DNA of 51,249 bases from Bacillota bacterium. GTDB taxonomy: Bacteria; Bacillota; Bacilli; Bacillales_A; Planococcaceae. The notes beneath the pieces are model-generated. The model ran no database searches and was not told the DNA's origin. It worked only from the letters and a program-made list of their open reading frames with translations. Positions 33,036 to 41,163 of this stretch are shown here, piece by piece (positions within the stretch are counted from its first letter, which is position 1; every line of letters starts with the position of its first letter). The translations under genes and the position numbers were made by a program. The DNA lies in contig JAEXYZ010000014.1 of the NCBI GenBank assembly GCA_023405135.1, forward strand, positions 1-51,249, given 5' to 3'.

Positions 33036-34085
33036 TTGAAAAATAAAAAAGCATTGGGCGTAATTGCTACAATAGTCTTGTTAATTTTATCAAAATTTAA
33101 ATTTGTGCTAGTAATTTTGAAAGTGTTGAAATTACAGACATTAATCAGCATGGCGATTTATTTATGGATGTACGCTCTCATATATGGGTGGAAGTTTGCT
33201 GCTGCCTTTGTTTATTTAATTTTTATACATGAGATGGGCCATACATATGCTGCGCGGAAACTAAAATTACCAGTAAGCCCTGCAATTTTTATCCCTTTTG
33301 TTGGAGCTGCTATTGCAATGAAAGAAACGCCGAAAAATGCAAAGGATGAAGCCTATGTAGCTTATATGGGACCGGTTTTCGGACTGCTTGCTTTTTTGCC
33401 AGCGTTTCCGTTGTATTTTTATAGTCATGATCCCTTTTGGGCACTTGTAATCTTTCTAGGTGGTTTAGTGAATTTATTTAATTTAATTCCAATTACTCCT
33501 TTAGATGGAGGGAGAATTGCTGCGGGAATTAGTACGAAATTATGGGCGCTCGGATTAATCATGCTCCTTGGATACTCAATTTACTCGATTAGTGTACTAG
33601 GGTTCATCATCACTGCAATTGGTGCAATGGAGTGGTATAGAATTTATAAACAGCAAAAAAACCTAGTGAATGATGAAATGGAAGTAGCATCTTATATAAC
33701 AACGAATAGACAGTTAAGAGAACATGCGCAAAATGCATCCGTTGGCAACTTTACCTATTACGCGAGATCGTTTAAAGGTAGTATTTCGAACGACTCATTA
33801 AGAGAGTGTTTTGATATTTTAAACAAAGTTGAAGAATTGGAATCAACAGAGGAGCAGGATAGAGTTTATATTAATGAGTTTCTAGTACGTTTTGATGAAC
33901 AGGTTCAAAAACTTAAAGAAGAGTATGAAAAAAAGGCCGCATATTATAAAACGGACAATAAAACAAAGGTAAAATTATTTGCCATTTATATCGGCCTAGC
34001 AGTAGTTTTAGCCGCAAGTACTTACTTTGGAAATTCGATTATTATGCAGTCTGAGGAAATGAATCGGATGATAGGGTCGGATTGA
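33036..34085 (+). CDS. Site-2 protease family (M50) membrane metalloprotease
   Basis: The zinc-binding motif HEMGH (about residues 65-69) lies in a hydrophobic helix, and the second-site motif NLIPITPLDGGRI (Asp about 157) in a later one, as in M50 intramembrane proteases. About six membrane segments are seen, plus a C-terminal charged coiled region (about 245-310) and a last hydrophobic helix. TTG 33036 gives a 9-base spacing to GAGGTG (33021-33026); the in-frame GTG 33024 overlaps that site. The substrate is unknown. The 38-residue ORF upstream may be co-transcribed. Confidence 0.85.
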   Translation: MKNKKALGVIATIVLLILSKFKFVLVILKVLKLQTLISMAIYLWMYALIYGWKFAAAFVYLIFIHEMGHTYAARKLKLPVSPAIFIPFVGAAIAMKETPKNAKDEAYVAYMGPVFGLLAFLPAFPLYFYSHDPFWALVIFLGGLVNLFNLIPITPLDGGRIAAGISTKLWALGLIMLLGYSIYSISVLGFIITAIGAMEWYRIYKQQKNLVNDEMEVASYITTNRQLREHAQNASVGNFTYYARSFKGSISNDSLRECFDILNKVEELESTEEQDRVYINEFLVRFDEQVQKLKEEYEKKAAYYKTDNKTKVKLFAIYIGLAVVLAASTYFGNSIIMQSEEMNRMIGSD

Positions 34086-34448
34086 GTTATTGAAAAAGCG
34101 TTGCAAAAGAAAAAACCCATTGTATTAATATAAAGGTAGGCCAAAATAAACGAACGATTTTGGAGAAGTAACATTCTTGTTAAAACGATAAAAATTATGT
34201 TTAAAAAGGGTGATAGCATCAGTCTTCCAAAAGGGCTTAAGGGATACTAATTCCATCCATCATTTCCGCATCTTAAATAATAGATGCGGTTTTTTTATGT
34301 AGCAATCTTGTATCCCCGAAAGGACTCTTAGAAAATATGAATGAAAGAACAATATTCGTTTAAAATGCAAATCTTTTGTTGAAAACAATAATAGGTATGT
34401 AAACAAAGCTGTTTGGCATACCTTTTTAGATAGAGCAATTGTTTAAAT
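34086..34448. other. Intergenic region with two terminators
   Basis: CCGCATCT (34266-34273)/AGATGCGG (34282-34289) followed by seven T is a strong plus-strand terminator, probably of the protease unit. AGGTATGTAAAC (34393-34404) and GTTTGGCATACCT (34411-34422) followed by TTTTT form a second one lying between the convergent protease and BRCT genes. No gene is seen between. Confidence 0.7.
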
Positions 34449-34808
34449 TTATGGTAGTTCTTTTTTGAAAGATGAGGGTAGAAATTCTTTTTGCATAGAG
34501 ATGAGCCAAATAAAATCATCCTCAGGAATGATTTGAATGTCCAGACCAAGGCTCATCAACTGCTCTGCTTTTGAATGCTTCGAACTGATTCCACGGCGTT
34601 TGTTTCCAAGAATAACGAAATCCGTTTCCTTTGTAACAGTTCCTTGTATGATTCCTCCACAAGCTCGCACTTTTTTTGCCGCCTCTGAACGAGTCATAGT
34701 GGAAAGAGCTCCTGTAAAGACGATTTGTTTATTATAAAATGGATGCATTAAGCGTTCATATGGGTCAGAAAGTAAGATGACTTCTGTGTTGTCTGTATTT
34801 TTGTTCAT
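34449..34808 (-). CDS. Stand-alone BRCT-domain protein
   Basis: Residues about 25-110 form one BRCT domain: NKQIVFTGALSTMTRSEAAK, KVRACGGIIQGTVTKETDFVI, LGNKRRGISSKHSKAEQLMS and EDDFIWLI. This is the type found at the C-terminus of NAD-dependent DNA ligase, here as a 119-residue free protein. Such proteins may bind DNA ends or poly-phosphorylated partners; some occur near DNA polymerase III epsilon-like exonucleases. Start at 34808 follows AGGAG. No partner gene is adjacent. Confidence 0.85.
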   Translation of the reverse strand: MNKNTDNTEVILLSDPYERLMHPFYNKQIVFTGALSTMTRSEAAKKVRACGGIIQGTVTKETDFVILGNKRRGISSKHSKAEQLMSLGLDIQIIPEDDFIWLISMQKEFLPSSFKKELP

Positions 34809-34959
34809 GTTCGTTCTCCTATTGAATGGAAGAAATTCTCCTTAATTATAATCGAGATTGAAAGCTTCGAAATCTATAAACCTATCTGTTTACATTCGAT
34901 CTAATGTAAATCCATTTTTATACGAGAAGCAGCTTTCTTTCGTTTATAAAGATAAAGAT

Positions 34960-34990
34960 GAGGTGTCCAAAAATTTTTTGGGCACCTCTC
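34960..34990 (-). terminator. Hairpin after the metal ATPase gene
   Basis: GAGGTGTCC (34960-34968) and GGGCACCTC (about 34980-34988) pair with an A/T-rich extension. On the minus strand it lies just after the ATPase stop codon. Confidence 0.65.
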
Positions 34991-34998
34991 TTTAAAAA

Positions 34999-37581
34999 CT
35001 ATTCGTTAAATTTTAATAACCTGATTGAATTTAAAATAACGATTAATGCAGCACCTGTGTCACTGAGTACAGCCATCCAAAGTGTTAGCCATCCTGGGAA
35101 AATTAAGACTATTGCAGCGATTTTAATAATAATTGAGAACCAAATATTTTGTTTAATAATAGTTAAGGCTTTTCTACTCAACTTCATAGTATGTGGGAGT
35201 TTGTCCAAGTTATCAGCCATTAAAACAATATCTGCTGTCTCCATCGCTGTGTCTGTTCCGGCACCTCCCATTGCAATTCCTAAATCCGCTGTTGCAAGTG
35301 CGGGAGCATCATTAATACCGTCTCCAACCATTGCCACATGATAACCTTCAATTTGTAATTTTTTAATTACGTCAACTTTTTCCTCTGGCAATAACTCTGA
35401 AAAAACGCGATTAATATTGGCTTCTGAAGCAATCATTTTTGCAGTACCTTCATTATCTCCAGTTAACATGACAGTTTGCTTAACTCCACTTTGTTTTAAA
35501 GCGTTTAAAGTGGATGCAGATGTTTCACGAATTGTATCAGAAACTGCAATTACCCCGATAATTTCCTTTTCTGTCCCAATGATGATAACTGTTTTTCCTT
35601 TTTGCTCTGTTTCTTGAACATGTTTTTTCACTTCTGTTAATGAAATATGGAGTTCTTCGAATAACTTTAGATTACCAGCGTAATAAATTTCACCCTCAAT
35701 ACTAGCTTGAACGCCTTTACCTACAATATTCCTGAATAACTCACCTTTATTAGGTTGAACTCCTTTTTGGGTAGCATATTCCACGATCGATTTAGCGATA
35801 GGATGGGTTGAATGTTCTTCAAGTGTTAAGGTGATGGAAAGTAATTCATCTTCAGACCGTGTGAATACTTTAATATTTGACACTTTTGGCTTTCCTTCAG
35901 TCAAAGTCCCAGTTTTATCGAAAGCAATGGCAGTGATAGCACCTGCTTTTTCCAAAAATGTTCCACCTTTAATTAAGACACCGTTTTTTGCAGCGTTTCC
36001 AATAGCAGACACGATGGCAACTGGAGTAGAAATAACTAATGCACAGGGACAAGCGACAACAAGTAGTTCTAAGCCTTTATAAAACCATTCTCCCCAAGAG
36101 CCAAATTCAAGTAGGGGAGGTAGCACCATAATGACCAAAGCTAAAATAAACACAATAGGTGTATAAATACTTGCAAATTTATCGACAAAAGCTTCAGTAG
36201 GAGCTTTTTGTTCCTGAGCCTCTTCAACTAAGTTTATAATTTTCGATATCGTCGTATCTTCAACTAACTTTGTAACCTTAATATCGAGTGAACCATGTTC
36301 ATTAATCGTTCCTGCGTAGACAGAATCACCAATTCTTTTATCAACGGGAATCGATTCTCCAGTGATCGGCGCTTGATTAATGCTTGATTCTCCATGGATG
36401 ATTTCACCATCTAATGGGATTTTTTCACCTGGTTTGACAACGATTATGTCATCAATGTTAATTTCTTCGACTGGTTTTTTAATAATATTTGAACCAACTT
36501 TAACCGAAGCTTCAGGAGGTGCTAGATCCATAAGGTTACGAATGGAATCCCTTGTACGTTCAATCGATTTGTTTTGAAGATAGTTACCGATGGAAAATAA
36601 CCATACTACAGTAGCACCTTCTAGCCATTCTCCGATAAGAGCAGCTCCAATTGCTGCAGTTGACATGAGTACATTCATATCAAGTGATCGACTTTTGATA
36701 GCATAGAATGCACTTCTAGCTGGTTTAAAGCCACTAATTACTATAACAATTGCGTAAAGAATTGTGGAGAGCATCGGAGAAATACCTAGAAATGAGCTAA
36801 TAAAACCAAAGGCTAATAATACTCCAGATAATAAGACTAGCCTATTGTCATTTTTATCTTTTTTAGATTGTTTATCTTCATTTTTTGTTGGTAGTGAAGC
36901 TTTATAACCAATTTTAGAGACCTCGGAAATAATTTCTTCTACACTAGCTGAATGGTCTATTTTCATTTTTCCAGTAGAGAAATTAACCGTAACGTTATTA
37001 ACCGTTGGAAGGGTATTTAAATGATTTTCGATACTTTTTGCACAACTACTACAATCCATTCCTTCGATATTGTAAATTTTAACATTCTTTTTTTGATTTA
37101 AAGGTTCTGCAGAGTACCCAAGTTTTTGGATTTCCCTTTTAATTGGTATGAACGCATTCGCATTACATGCAGTAACTTGCATTTTCCCTGTACTGAAATT
37201 TACCTTTACTTCTGTTATATCATTTAGTTTACTTAGTCCTTTTTCAATTGTTACTGCACAGGCAGCGCAATCCATTCCATAAACTCTATAGGCCATATTT
37301 TCAACTGAGGAGGTTGAATTCGTAAGTATTTTACTACTATGAGTTGCTGTTACCTCTTTATTATCAGTCTCTTTTGTTGAACTGCTACAACAATTGGATT
37401 CTTCTTCGGTCTCCTTCAATGAATTACTGCTACAGCAACTCGATTTTTCCTGTTCTAAAGAGGGTATTGAATCTTTTTTATTTGCACAGCTACTTGATAT
37501 TTCAGGATTTACCGTTGAATTACAACAACTATTTCCTATAACTTTTGCTTCTTTATTTGAGCTACAACATTGTTTTGCCAA
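34999..37581 (-). CDS. cadA: Heavy-metal-translocating P1B-type ATPase, CadA-like
   Basis: The 860-residue pump exports soft divalent metals (Cd, Zn, Pb) using ATP. Order: an unusual Cys-rich tail (residues 1-75) with CC pairs at 5-6, 19-20, 49-50 and 64-65; two HMA metal-binding domains with GMDCAAC (102-108) and GMDCSSC (174-180); transmembrane helices; actuator TGES (407-410); the membrane metal site CPC at 511-513; phosphorylated Asp555 in DKTGTL; and GDGINDAPAL near the C-terminus. CPC with HMA pairs and the ArsR-type regulator upstream fit P1B-2 (Cd/Zn/Pb) rather than copper. The start at 37581 follows AGGGGG on the minus strand and lies 11 bases after the regulator's stop. Confidence 0.92.
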   Translation of the reverse strand: MAKQCCSSNKEAKVIGNSCCNSTVNPEISSSCANKKDSIPSLEQEKSSCCSSNSLKETEEESNCCSSSTKETDNKEVTATHSSKILTNSTSSVENMAYRVYGMDCAACAVTIEKGLSKLNDITEVKVNFSTGKMQVTACNANAFIPIKREIQKLGYSAEPLNQKKNVKIYNIEGMDCSSCAKSIENHLNTLPTVNNVTVNFSTGKMKIDHSASVEEIISEVSKIGYKASLPTKNEDKQSKKDKNDNRLVLLSGVLLAFGFISSFLGISPMLSTILYAIVIVISGFKPARSAFYAIKSRSLDMNVLMSTAAIGAALIGEWLEGATVVWLFSIGNYLQNKSIERTRDSIRNLMDLAPPEASVKVGSNIIKKPVEEINIDDIIVVKPGEKIPLDGEIIHGESSINQAPITGESIPVDKRIGDSVYAGTINEHGSLDIKVTKLVEDTTISKIINLVEEAQEQKAPTEAFVDKFASIYTPIVFILALVIMVLPPLLEFGSWGEWFYKGLELLVVACPCALVISTPVAIVSAIGNAAKNGVLIKGGTFLEKAGAITAIAFDKTGTLTEGKPKVSNIKVFTRSEDELLSITLTLEEHSTHPIAKSIVEYATQKGVQPNKGELFRNIVGKGVQASIEGEIYYAGNLKLFEELHISLTEVKKHVQETEQKGKTVIIIGTEKEIIGVIAVSDTIRETSASTLNALKQSGVKQTVMLTGDNEGTAKMIASEANINRVFSELLPEEKVDVIKKLQIEGYHVAMVGDGINDAPALATADLGIAMGGAGTDTAMETADIVLMADNLDKLPHTMKLSRKALTIIKQNIWFSIIIKIAAIVLIFPGWLTLWMAVLSDTGAALIVILNSIRLLKFNE

Positions 37582-37592
37582 ATGAATACCCC

Positions 37593-37919
37593 CTAATCTA
37601 TTTGATGATCACAACATGCAATATCATTTTCTACATCCGCTAGTACTACATCAAACATTGATAGTAAATCGCGTATATGTTGATTTCGCAAACTATAATA
37701 AATATATTTACCCTCATTTCTTCCTACTATAATTCCACAACCTTTTAAACAAGCGAGGTGCTGTGAAATATTCGATTGATTTCCTTTTGTTTCTTCTACA
37801 ATTTGAGAAACAGTTTTTTCCTGTTCTTTAATACATTCAAGAATTTGAATTCTTGTTTTATTAGAAAAACCATGAATCAGTTTCATTTTTATATCAAAAT
37901 TATTGTTTTGCTTTTGCAT
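37593..37919 (-). CDS. ArsR/SmtB-family metal sensor, CmtR-like
   Basis: The 108-residue winged-helix protein (FSNKTRIQILECIKEQEKTV, NQSNISQHLACLKGCGIIVG, EGKYIYYSLRN) is a repressor released by metal. Cys57 and Cys61 in ACLKGCG sit in the recognition helix, and Cys102/Cys103 in the tail (DIACCDH). These are the positions of the Cd/Pb ligands Cys57, Cys61 and Cys102 in mycobacterial CmtR. The usual CadC ELCVCDL site is absent. It is the first gene of the operon with the ATPase; two tandem operators lie upstream. Confidence 0.9.
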   Translation of the reverse strand: MQKQNNNFDIKMKLIHGFSNKTRIQILECIKEQEKTVSQIVEETKGNQSNISQHLACLKGCGIIVGRNEGKYIYYSLRNQHIRDLLSMFDVVLADVENDIACCDHQID

Positions 37920-37933
37920 AGTTTGTCTCCTTT

Positions 37934-37994
37934 CATATTAGTAAATACTAATATGTATGATTATCATATTAGTATTAGCTAATATGAGTGTCAA
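37934..37994 (-). promoter_or_regulatory. Promoter and two tandem operators of the metal-sensor/ATPase operon
   Basis: On the minus strand TTGACA (37994-37989), a 17-base spacer and TAATAT (37971-37966) form a strong promoter. Two 22-base dyads lie over and after it: CATATTAG-N6-CTAATATG (37965-37986) within the promoter, and CATATTAGTA-N2-TACTAATATG (37934-37955) downstream. Their centres are 31 bases apart, about three helical turns. These are typical ArsR/SmtB-type operators. Confidence 0.85.
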
Positions 37995-38154
37995 GATTTA
38001 TTATTTTATAAATAATGTGTGGGGAACTTTGTCTTTTAAATAATACACTTGGGATTTTGAGGTAATAAAAAAAAGCCATGTTATACTTATGAGAGATTTT
38101 GTTGTGTTTTTAAAACATCTTTGAAAGAAGCTCATAAGTAGGGAGGAGTAAAAA

Positions 38155-39129
38155 GTGGTAATCACAAGGGAAAAGGTGGAAAATCACCAAATTTGGATAT
38201 ATGTTTTTTCTTTAATTATCGGAGCAATAATAGGTCTATCAAATGATAATTTAGGTGCTAAATTAGATTGGATGATCTCACCGCTTATAGCTGTACTTAT
38301 GTATGGAATGTTCGCTCAAATTCCATTTTTAAAACTTCGTGAGGCCATTTCAAATGTCAAATTTATAAGTGCATTACTAATAGGAAATTTCATTGCGGTC
38401 CCAATTATTGTTTGGATTTTAACAACAATTTTTTCACAATCTACACCAGTATTATTAGGTGTTTGTTTAGTTTTATTAACGCCATGTATTGATTATGTAA
38501 TTGTCTTTACTCAACTAGGTAAGGGAAATGAGAAATTAATGTTAGCTGCTACGCCAATTTTATTTGTAGTACAAATGATATTGCTGCCTTTGTATTTATG
38601 GCTATTTATTGGTGAAGATATGGTAGGGATAGTTCACGTAGAGCCATTTTTAGAAGCCTTTCTATTATTAATAGTTGCTCCATTAATAATAGCTGTCATT
38701 ACTCAATTGTGGGCGAAAAAGAAAGTACTTGGTGAAAAAGTTTTAGATTACAGTGCATGGTTACCAGTACCATTTATGGCGTTCGTATTAATTGCTGTAG
38801 TGGCTTCACAAATAGGCAAAGTATATAGTGATTTTGATGTAATTGTACGTGTAATTCCAATCTATATTTTGTTTTTATTTATCACACCAATTGTTTCCCG
38901 TTTTATCGCAATTACATTCAAACTGGATAAGGGGGCAGGAAGGGCGCTAATCTTTAGTACTGGAACACGGAACTCCCTTGTTGTTCTTCCTTTAGCGTTA
39001 GCTTTACCGGAATCTTGGGCAACGATAGCAGCAGCTGTGATTGTAACACAAACGATTGTGGAGTTAGTAGGGGAATTAATTTATATCAATTCGGTACCTA
39101 ATTTAATATTGAAAGATTCTCTAAAATAG
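38155..39129 (+). CDS. ACR3/bile-acid symporter-superfamily transporter (putative arsenite efflux)
   Basis: The 324-residue protein has about ten transmembrane helices. The helix 4 region LLTPCIDYVIVFTQLGKGN corresponds to the ACR3 motif with the essential Cys, and the helix 9 region FSTGTRNSLVVLPLALALP to its second conserved block. ACR3 carriers export arsenite or antimonite. Start is GTG 38155 after GGGAGGAG. There is no arsR or arsC adjacent, and it is divergent from the metal sensor, so control by that sensor is possible. Some family members in Bacilli are called arsenic resistance proteins without proof. Confidence 0.78.
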   Translation: MVITREKVENHQIWIYVFSLIIGAIIGLSNDNLGAKLDWMISPLIAVLMYGMFAQIPFLKLREAISNVKFISALLIGNFIAVPIIVWILTTIFSQSTPVLLGVCLVLLTPCIDYVIVFTQLGKGNEKLMLAATPILFVVQMILLPLYLWLFIGEDMVGIVHVEPFLEAFLLLIVAPLIIAVITQLWAKKKVLGEKVLDYSAWLPVPFMAFVLIAVVASQIGKVYSDFDVIVRVIPIYILFLFITPIVSRFIAITFKLDKGAGRALIFSTGTRNSLVVLPLALALPESWATIAAAVIVTQTIVELVGELIYINSVPNLILKDSLK

Positions 39130-39324
39130 TATTCTTCCTTATATTATTTAGTGGCTTATGGGGTTATTCAATTAAATAGGAATATTATGTCACTTGTGAG
39201 CTAGTAGGAATTTTGAAAAGGTCATCTTGCACGAGAGCAGTTAAATTTCTTATAGAATTATAGGTTTCAAATTAATGAAACTGTTTAAATTCCTAACCGT
39301 ATTAAAGGAATGGAGGGATTTAAT

Positions 39325-39782
39325 ATGACTGGTAGTACAATATTTTTCTTTTTGCTGCACTTACCCTTTTGATACTGATTCCGTACCTTACAATTCGAGA
39401 TATTAAAAGTGGTAAAAAGAAAATAGAGATTTTTACTTCAAACATAGTAGTATTAGTTTTATTTTTAATATCAACTGCTGAAGTGTTAAAGGCAATGATT
39501 TCTGCCGATTCAATGCAGTACTTAAATCAAGCACTTTTTCTTTTTATCATTATTTTTGTCGTCTCACCGTTAATAATGATTTTGCTATACAACATTAAAA
39601 ATGATATTAAGAAGTGGAATGATCCAAAGGAATATAAGTATTATTGGGCATACAAATATAGATACATATTATTAACTGTTTTTTCTATAATTTTTATAGG
39701 TGCATTATATAGATTTTACTTAATTTACAAATACTTTTCGTATAAAAGGTATTTAAAAGAGCGAGAAGATGAAGAGCATTGA
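39325..39782 (+). pseudogene. Small multi-pass membrane protein with a probable frameshift
   Basis: ATG 39325 after GGAGGG reads MTGSTIFFFLLHLPF and stops at 39370. The next frame, open from about 39360 to 39782, reads ALTLLILIPYLTIRDIKSGK and continues with three hydrophobic segments to KREDEEH. Adding one base near 39345-39357 joins them into one roughly 152-residue protein with about four membrane helices. The downstream part alone has no ribosome site at its only start. I do not recognise the family. A sequencing error is the alternative to a real lesion. Confidence 0.55.
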
Positions 39783-39842
39783 CTGTTTATATCGACTTTG
39801 AAAATAAATTAATCTATTTGTAACAAATGTAGAAGTTATGTA

Positions 39843-40217
39843 TTAAGATGCTAAAACACTTAATAATAAAAAAGCCCACTTATCCTTGTGTTTATTGGCT
39901 ACATTCCTTTTAGGATTCAAAGGAATTTTCTCCATGATATTCATGACAATAAAGCATAAGAAGCAAAATAGTATACTAATTAAGGTGATTTTTAAGACAT
40001 GTGGTAAGTACGCGATTTCAAAATCTATTTTTTTCGTTGTTAAAAGGCAAAAATATCGAATTAGAGTAATGAGAATCCCACAAATAATTGCAATAAAGAA
40101 GGCTAATCTACGTCCTCTAAAATCTTGCTTTATACTTTTATTAGTTATGAAAAGAATTAAAAACAAAGATAAGATACATACCAAAATGCTTATAAAAAGA
40201 AAGATGTGAGAACTCAT
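39843..40217 (-). CDS. Small membrane protein of unknown function
   Basis: The 124-residue frame starts at ATG (40217) after AGGGGGGA on the minus strand. Three hydrophobic segments are visible (about residues 4-24, 38-58, 74-95) separated by basic loops; the C-terminus is basic then hydrophobic again. It converges on the 39325-39782 gene. No family is recognised. Confidence 0.6.
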   Translation of the reverse strand: MSSHIFLFISILVCILSLFLILFITNKSIKQDFRGRRLAFFIAIICGILITLIRYFCLLTTKKIDFEIAYLPHVLKITLISILFCFLCFIVMNIMEKIPLNPKRNVANKHKDKWAFLLLSVLAS

Positions 40218-40331
40218 TAACTCCCCCCTACAAATTCTAAAAAACTAATACAACTACTCTCTTTTAATTTAGATTATAGCATATAGTGAAAATTACTAAA
40301 GTAATTTCATAATTCGCGGAAAATATCAAAA

Positions 40332-40407
40332 TATGTACCAGGTACGCAAACAATTCTGAATATTGACACAAAGTGTGTACCAGGTACACAAACAATTCTG
40401 AAAATTG
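40332..40407. repeat. Paired intergenic repeat, locus 2
   Basis: Units start at 40332 and 40374, 42 bases apart. Each has TGTACCAGGTAC(G/A)CAAACAATTCTGA, matching the units at 28421 and 28462. Both pairs share orientation on the plus strand. Confidence 0.8.
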
Positions 40408-40587
40408 GTGAATTGTTTTGTGGGGATTTTCTGAAAATGTGTTAGATAGAAAAATAGTTAAAGAAAACGATTAATAGATAATTGTTTCATTAAGTAAGGG
40501 AAAGTTCTTACTAAAATAGTGGTTACGGAATGAGCTTGATTAGTTTCATTTAATTACACTGTTCATATTTTAAAATGACTGCATTTC

Positions 40588-40616
40588 TTGTTAATGCCTA
40601 AAAAATTATGTATAAT
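40588..40616 (+). promoter_or_regulatory. Promoter of the antisense antitoxin RNA
   Basis: TTGTTA (40588-40593), 17-base spacer, TATAAT (40611-40616). It points toward the antisense RNA and would start it near 40623. Confidence 0.7.
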
Positions 40617-40622
40617 TAAGGT

Positions 40623-40764
40623 AGTAAAAACGTAATTTAAAAAAAGACTACTTGATGCAGCAACATCAAGCAGTCAATATAATAGTCAGTCCCTTCAAGG
40701 GGGATTGGCCCATTAGGTACAGTAACCCATCAGAGCCGTACACTCAAGGATGGGTTATTTTTTT
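40623..40764 (+). ncRNA. Antisense antitoxin RNA of a type I toxin-antitoxin system
   Basis: From the predicted start near 40623 the RNA runs about 140 bases to a terminator: AACCCATC (40724-40731) pairs with GATGGGTT (40749-40756), then seven T. It overlaps the 3' end of the toxin mRNA, including the last 12 codons of the toxin and the toxin terminator, for about 125 bases. This is the layout of B. subtilis RatA/TxpA and SR4/BsrG. Both ends are predictions from sequence. Confidence 0.75.
40637..40675 (-). terminator. Terminator of the toxin mRNA
   Basis: GACTACTTGATG (40646-40657) and CATCAAGCAGTC (40664-40675) pair with one G-U; on the minus strand seven T follow (plus A run 40639-40645). 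Confidence 0.8.
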
Positions 40765-40837
40765 GGTTTTCTGAAAGTATTGTTACAGTCAATGTTGCAA
40801 ATGCTACTGCAAACATTAATGCTTCAAATACCGTCAT
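40730..40837 (-). CDS. Type I toxin, 35-residue holin-like peptide
   Basis: On the minus strand ATG at 40837 reads MTVFEALMFAVAFATLTVTI then LSENQKNNPSLSVRL, ending TGA at 40732-40730. The MTVFEALM start, one hydrophobic helix and short polar tail are those of the putative holin-like toxins (TxpA/BsrG/YonT type) of Bacilli, which damage the membrane or wall when unrepressed. AGGGTG lies 6 bases upstream of the start. A promoter (40966-40938) and a terminator (40675-40637) frame a roughly 290-base mRNA. It is below common gene-length cut-offs. Confidence 0.85.
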   Translation of the reverse strand: MTVFEALMFAVAFATLTVTILSENQKNNPSLSVRL

Positions 40838-41163
40838 GAGCATCACCCTGGGCCTGCACGATGTAGCGCTTTTAGTCCGCATTCCACTTTTAGGGAGTGA
40901 GCCAACCACCCTTGAGCTACCAAACTATTACAAACAAATTATAGCACGTATGTTCCTAGTTTTGAATTCTGCTATTTTTCCTAATTATTAGCTTTTTTCT
41001 ATTTAAAAGGGAGAAAAGATCTTTAGAAGAATAATTGTCTATAGAGTTTAAATTTGAATTGAGGTTTTGCTATTATAGAAAGATAAATTAAAGAAATGCC
41101 CAATCCTTTCCGTTCAAATTAACGGTATAAACAAACTTGTAAAATGAAGTGAAGAGGGAAATA
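40838..41163. promoter_or_regulatory. Toxin promoter and structured 5' leader; remaining intergenic
   Basis: On the minus strand TTCAAA (40966-40961), 17 bases and TATAAT (40943-40938) form the toxin promoter. The roughly 90-base leader (40930-40838) is GC-richer than its surroundings, with words such as AGGGTGGTTGGCTCACTCCC and GGCCCAGGGTG, and could fold to hide the ribosome site, as in other type I toxins. From 40970 to 41163 only a short CCGTT/AACGG hairpin (41110-41125) is seen. Confidence 0.65.

Noticed and set aside
34999..37581. Open frames on the plus strand inside the metal ATPase gene
   Set aside because: Shadow frames of a clearly recognised minus-strand gene.
38155..39129. Calling the transporter a bile acid:sodium symporter
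   Set aside because: The LLTPCIDYVIVF motif with Cys and the second conserved block fit ACR3 better; the arsenite substrate remains unproven.
28421..40407. Possible CRISPR array from repeated GTACCAGGTAC units
   Set aside because: Only two units per locus, spacers of a few bases, palindromic core, no cas genes.
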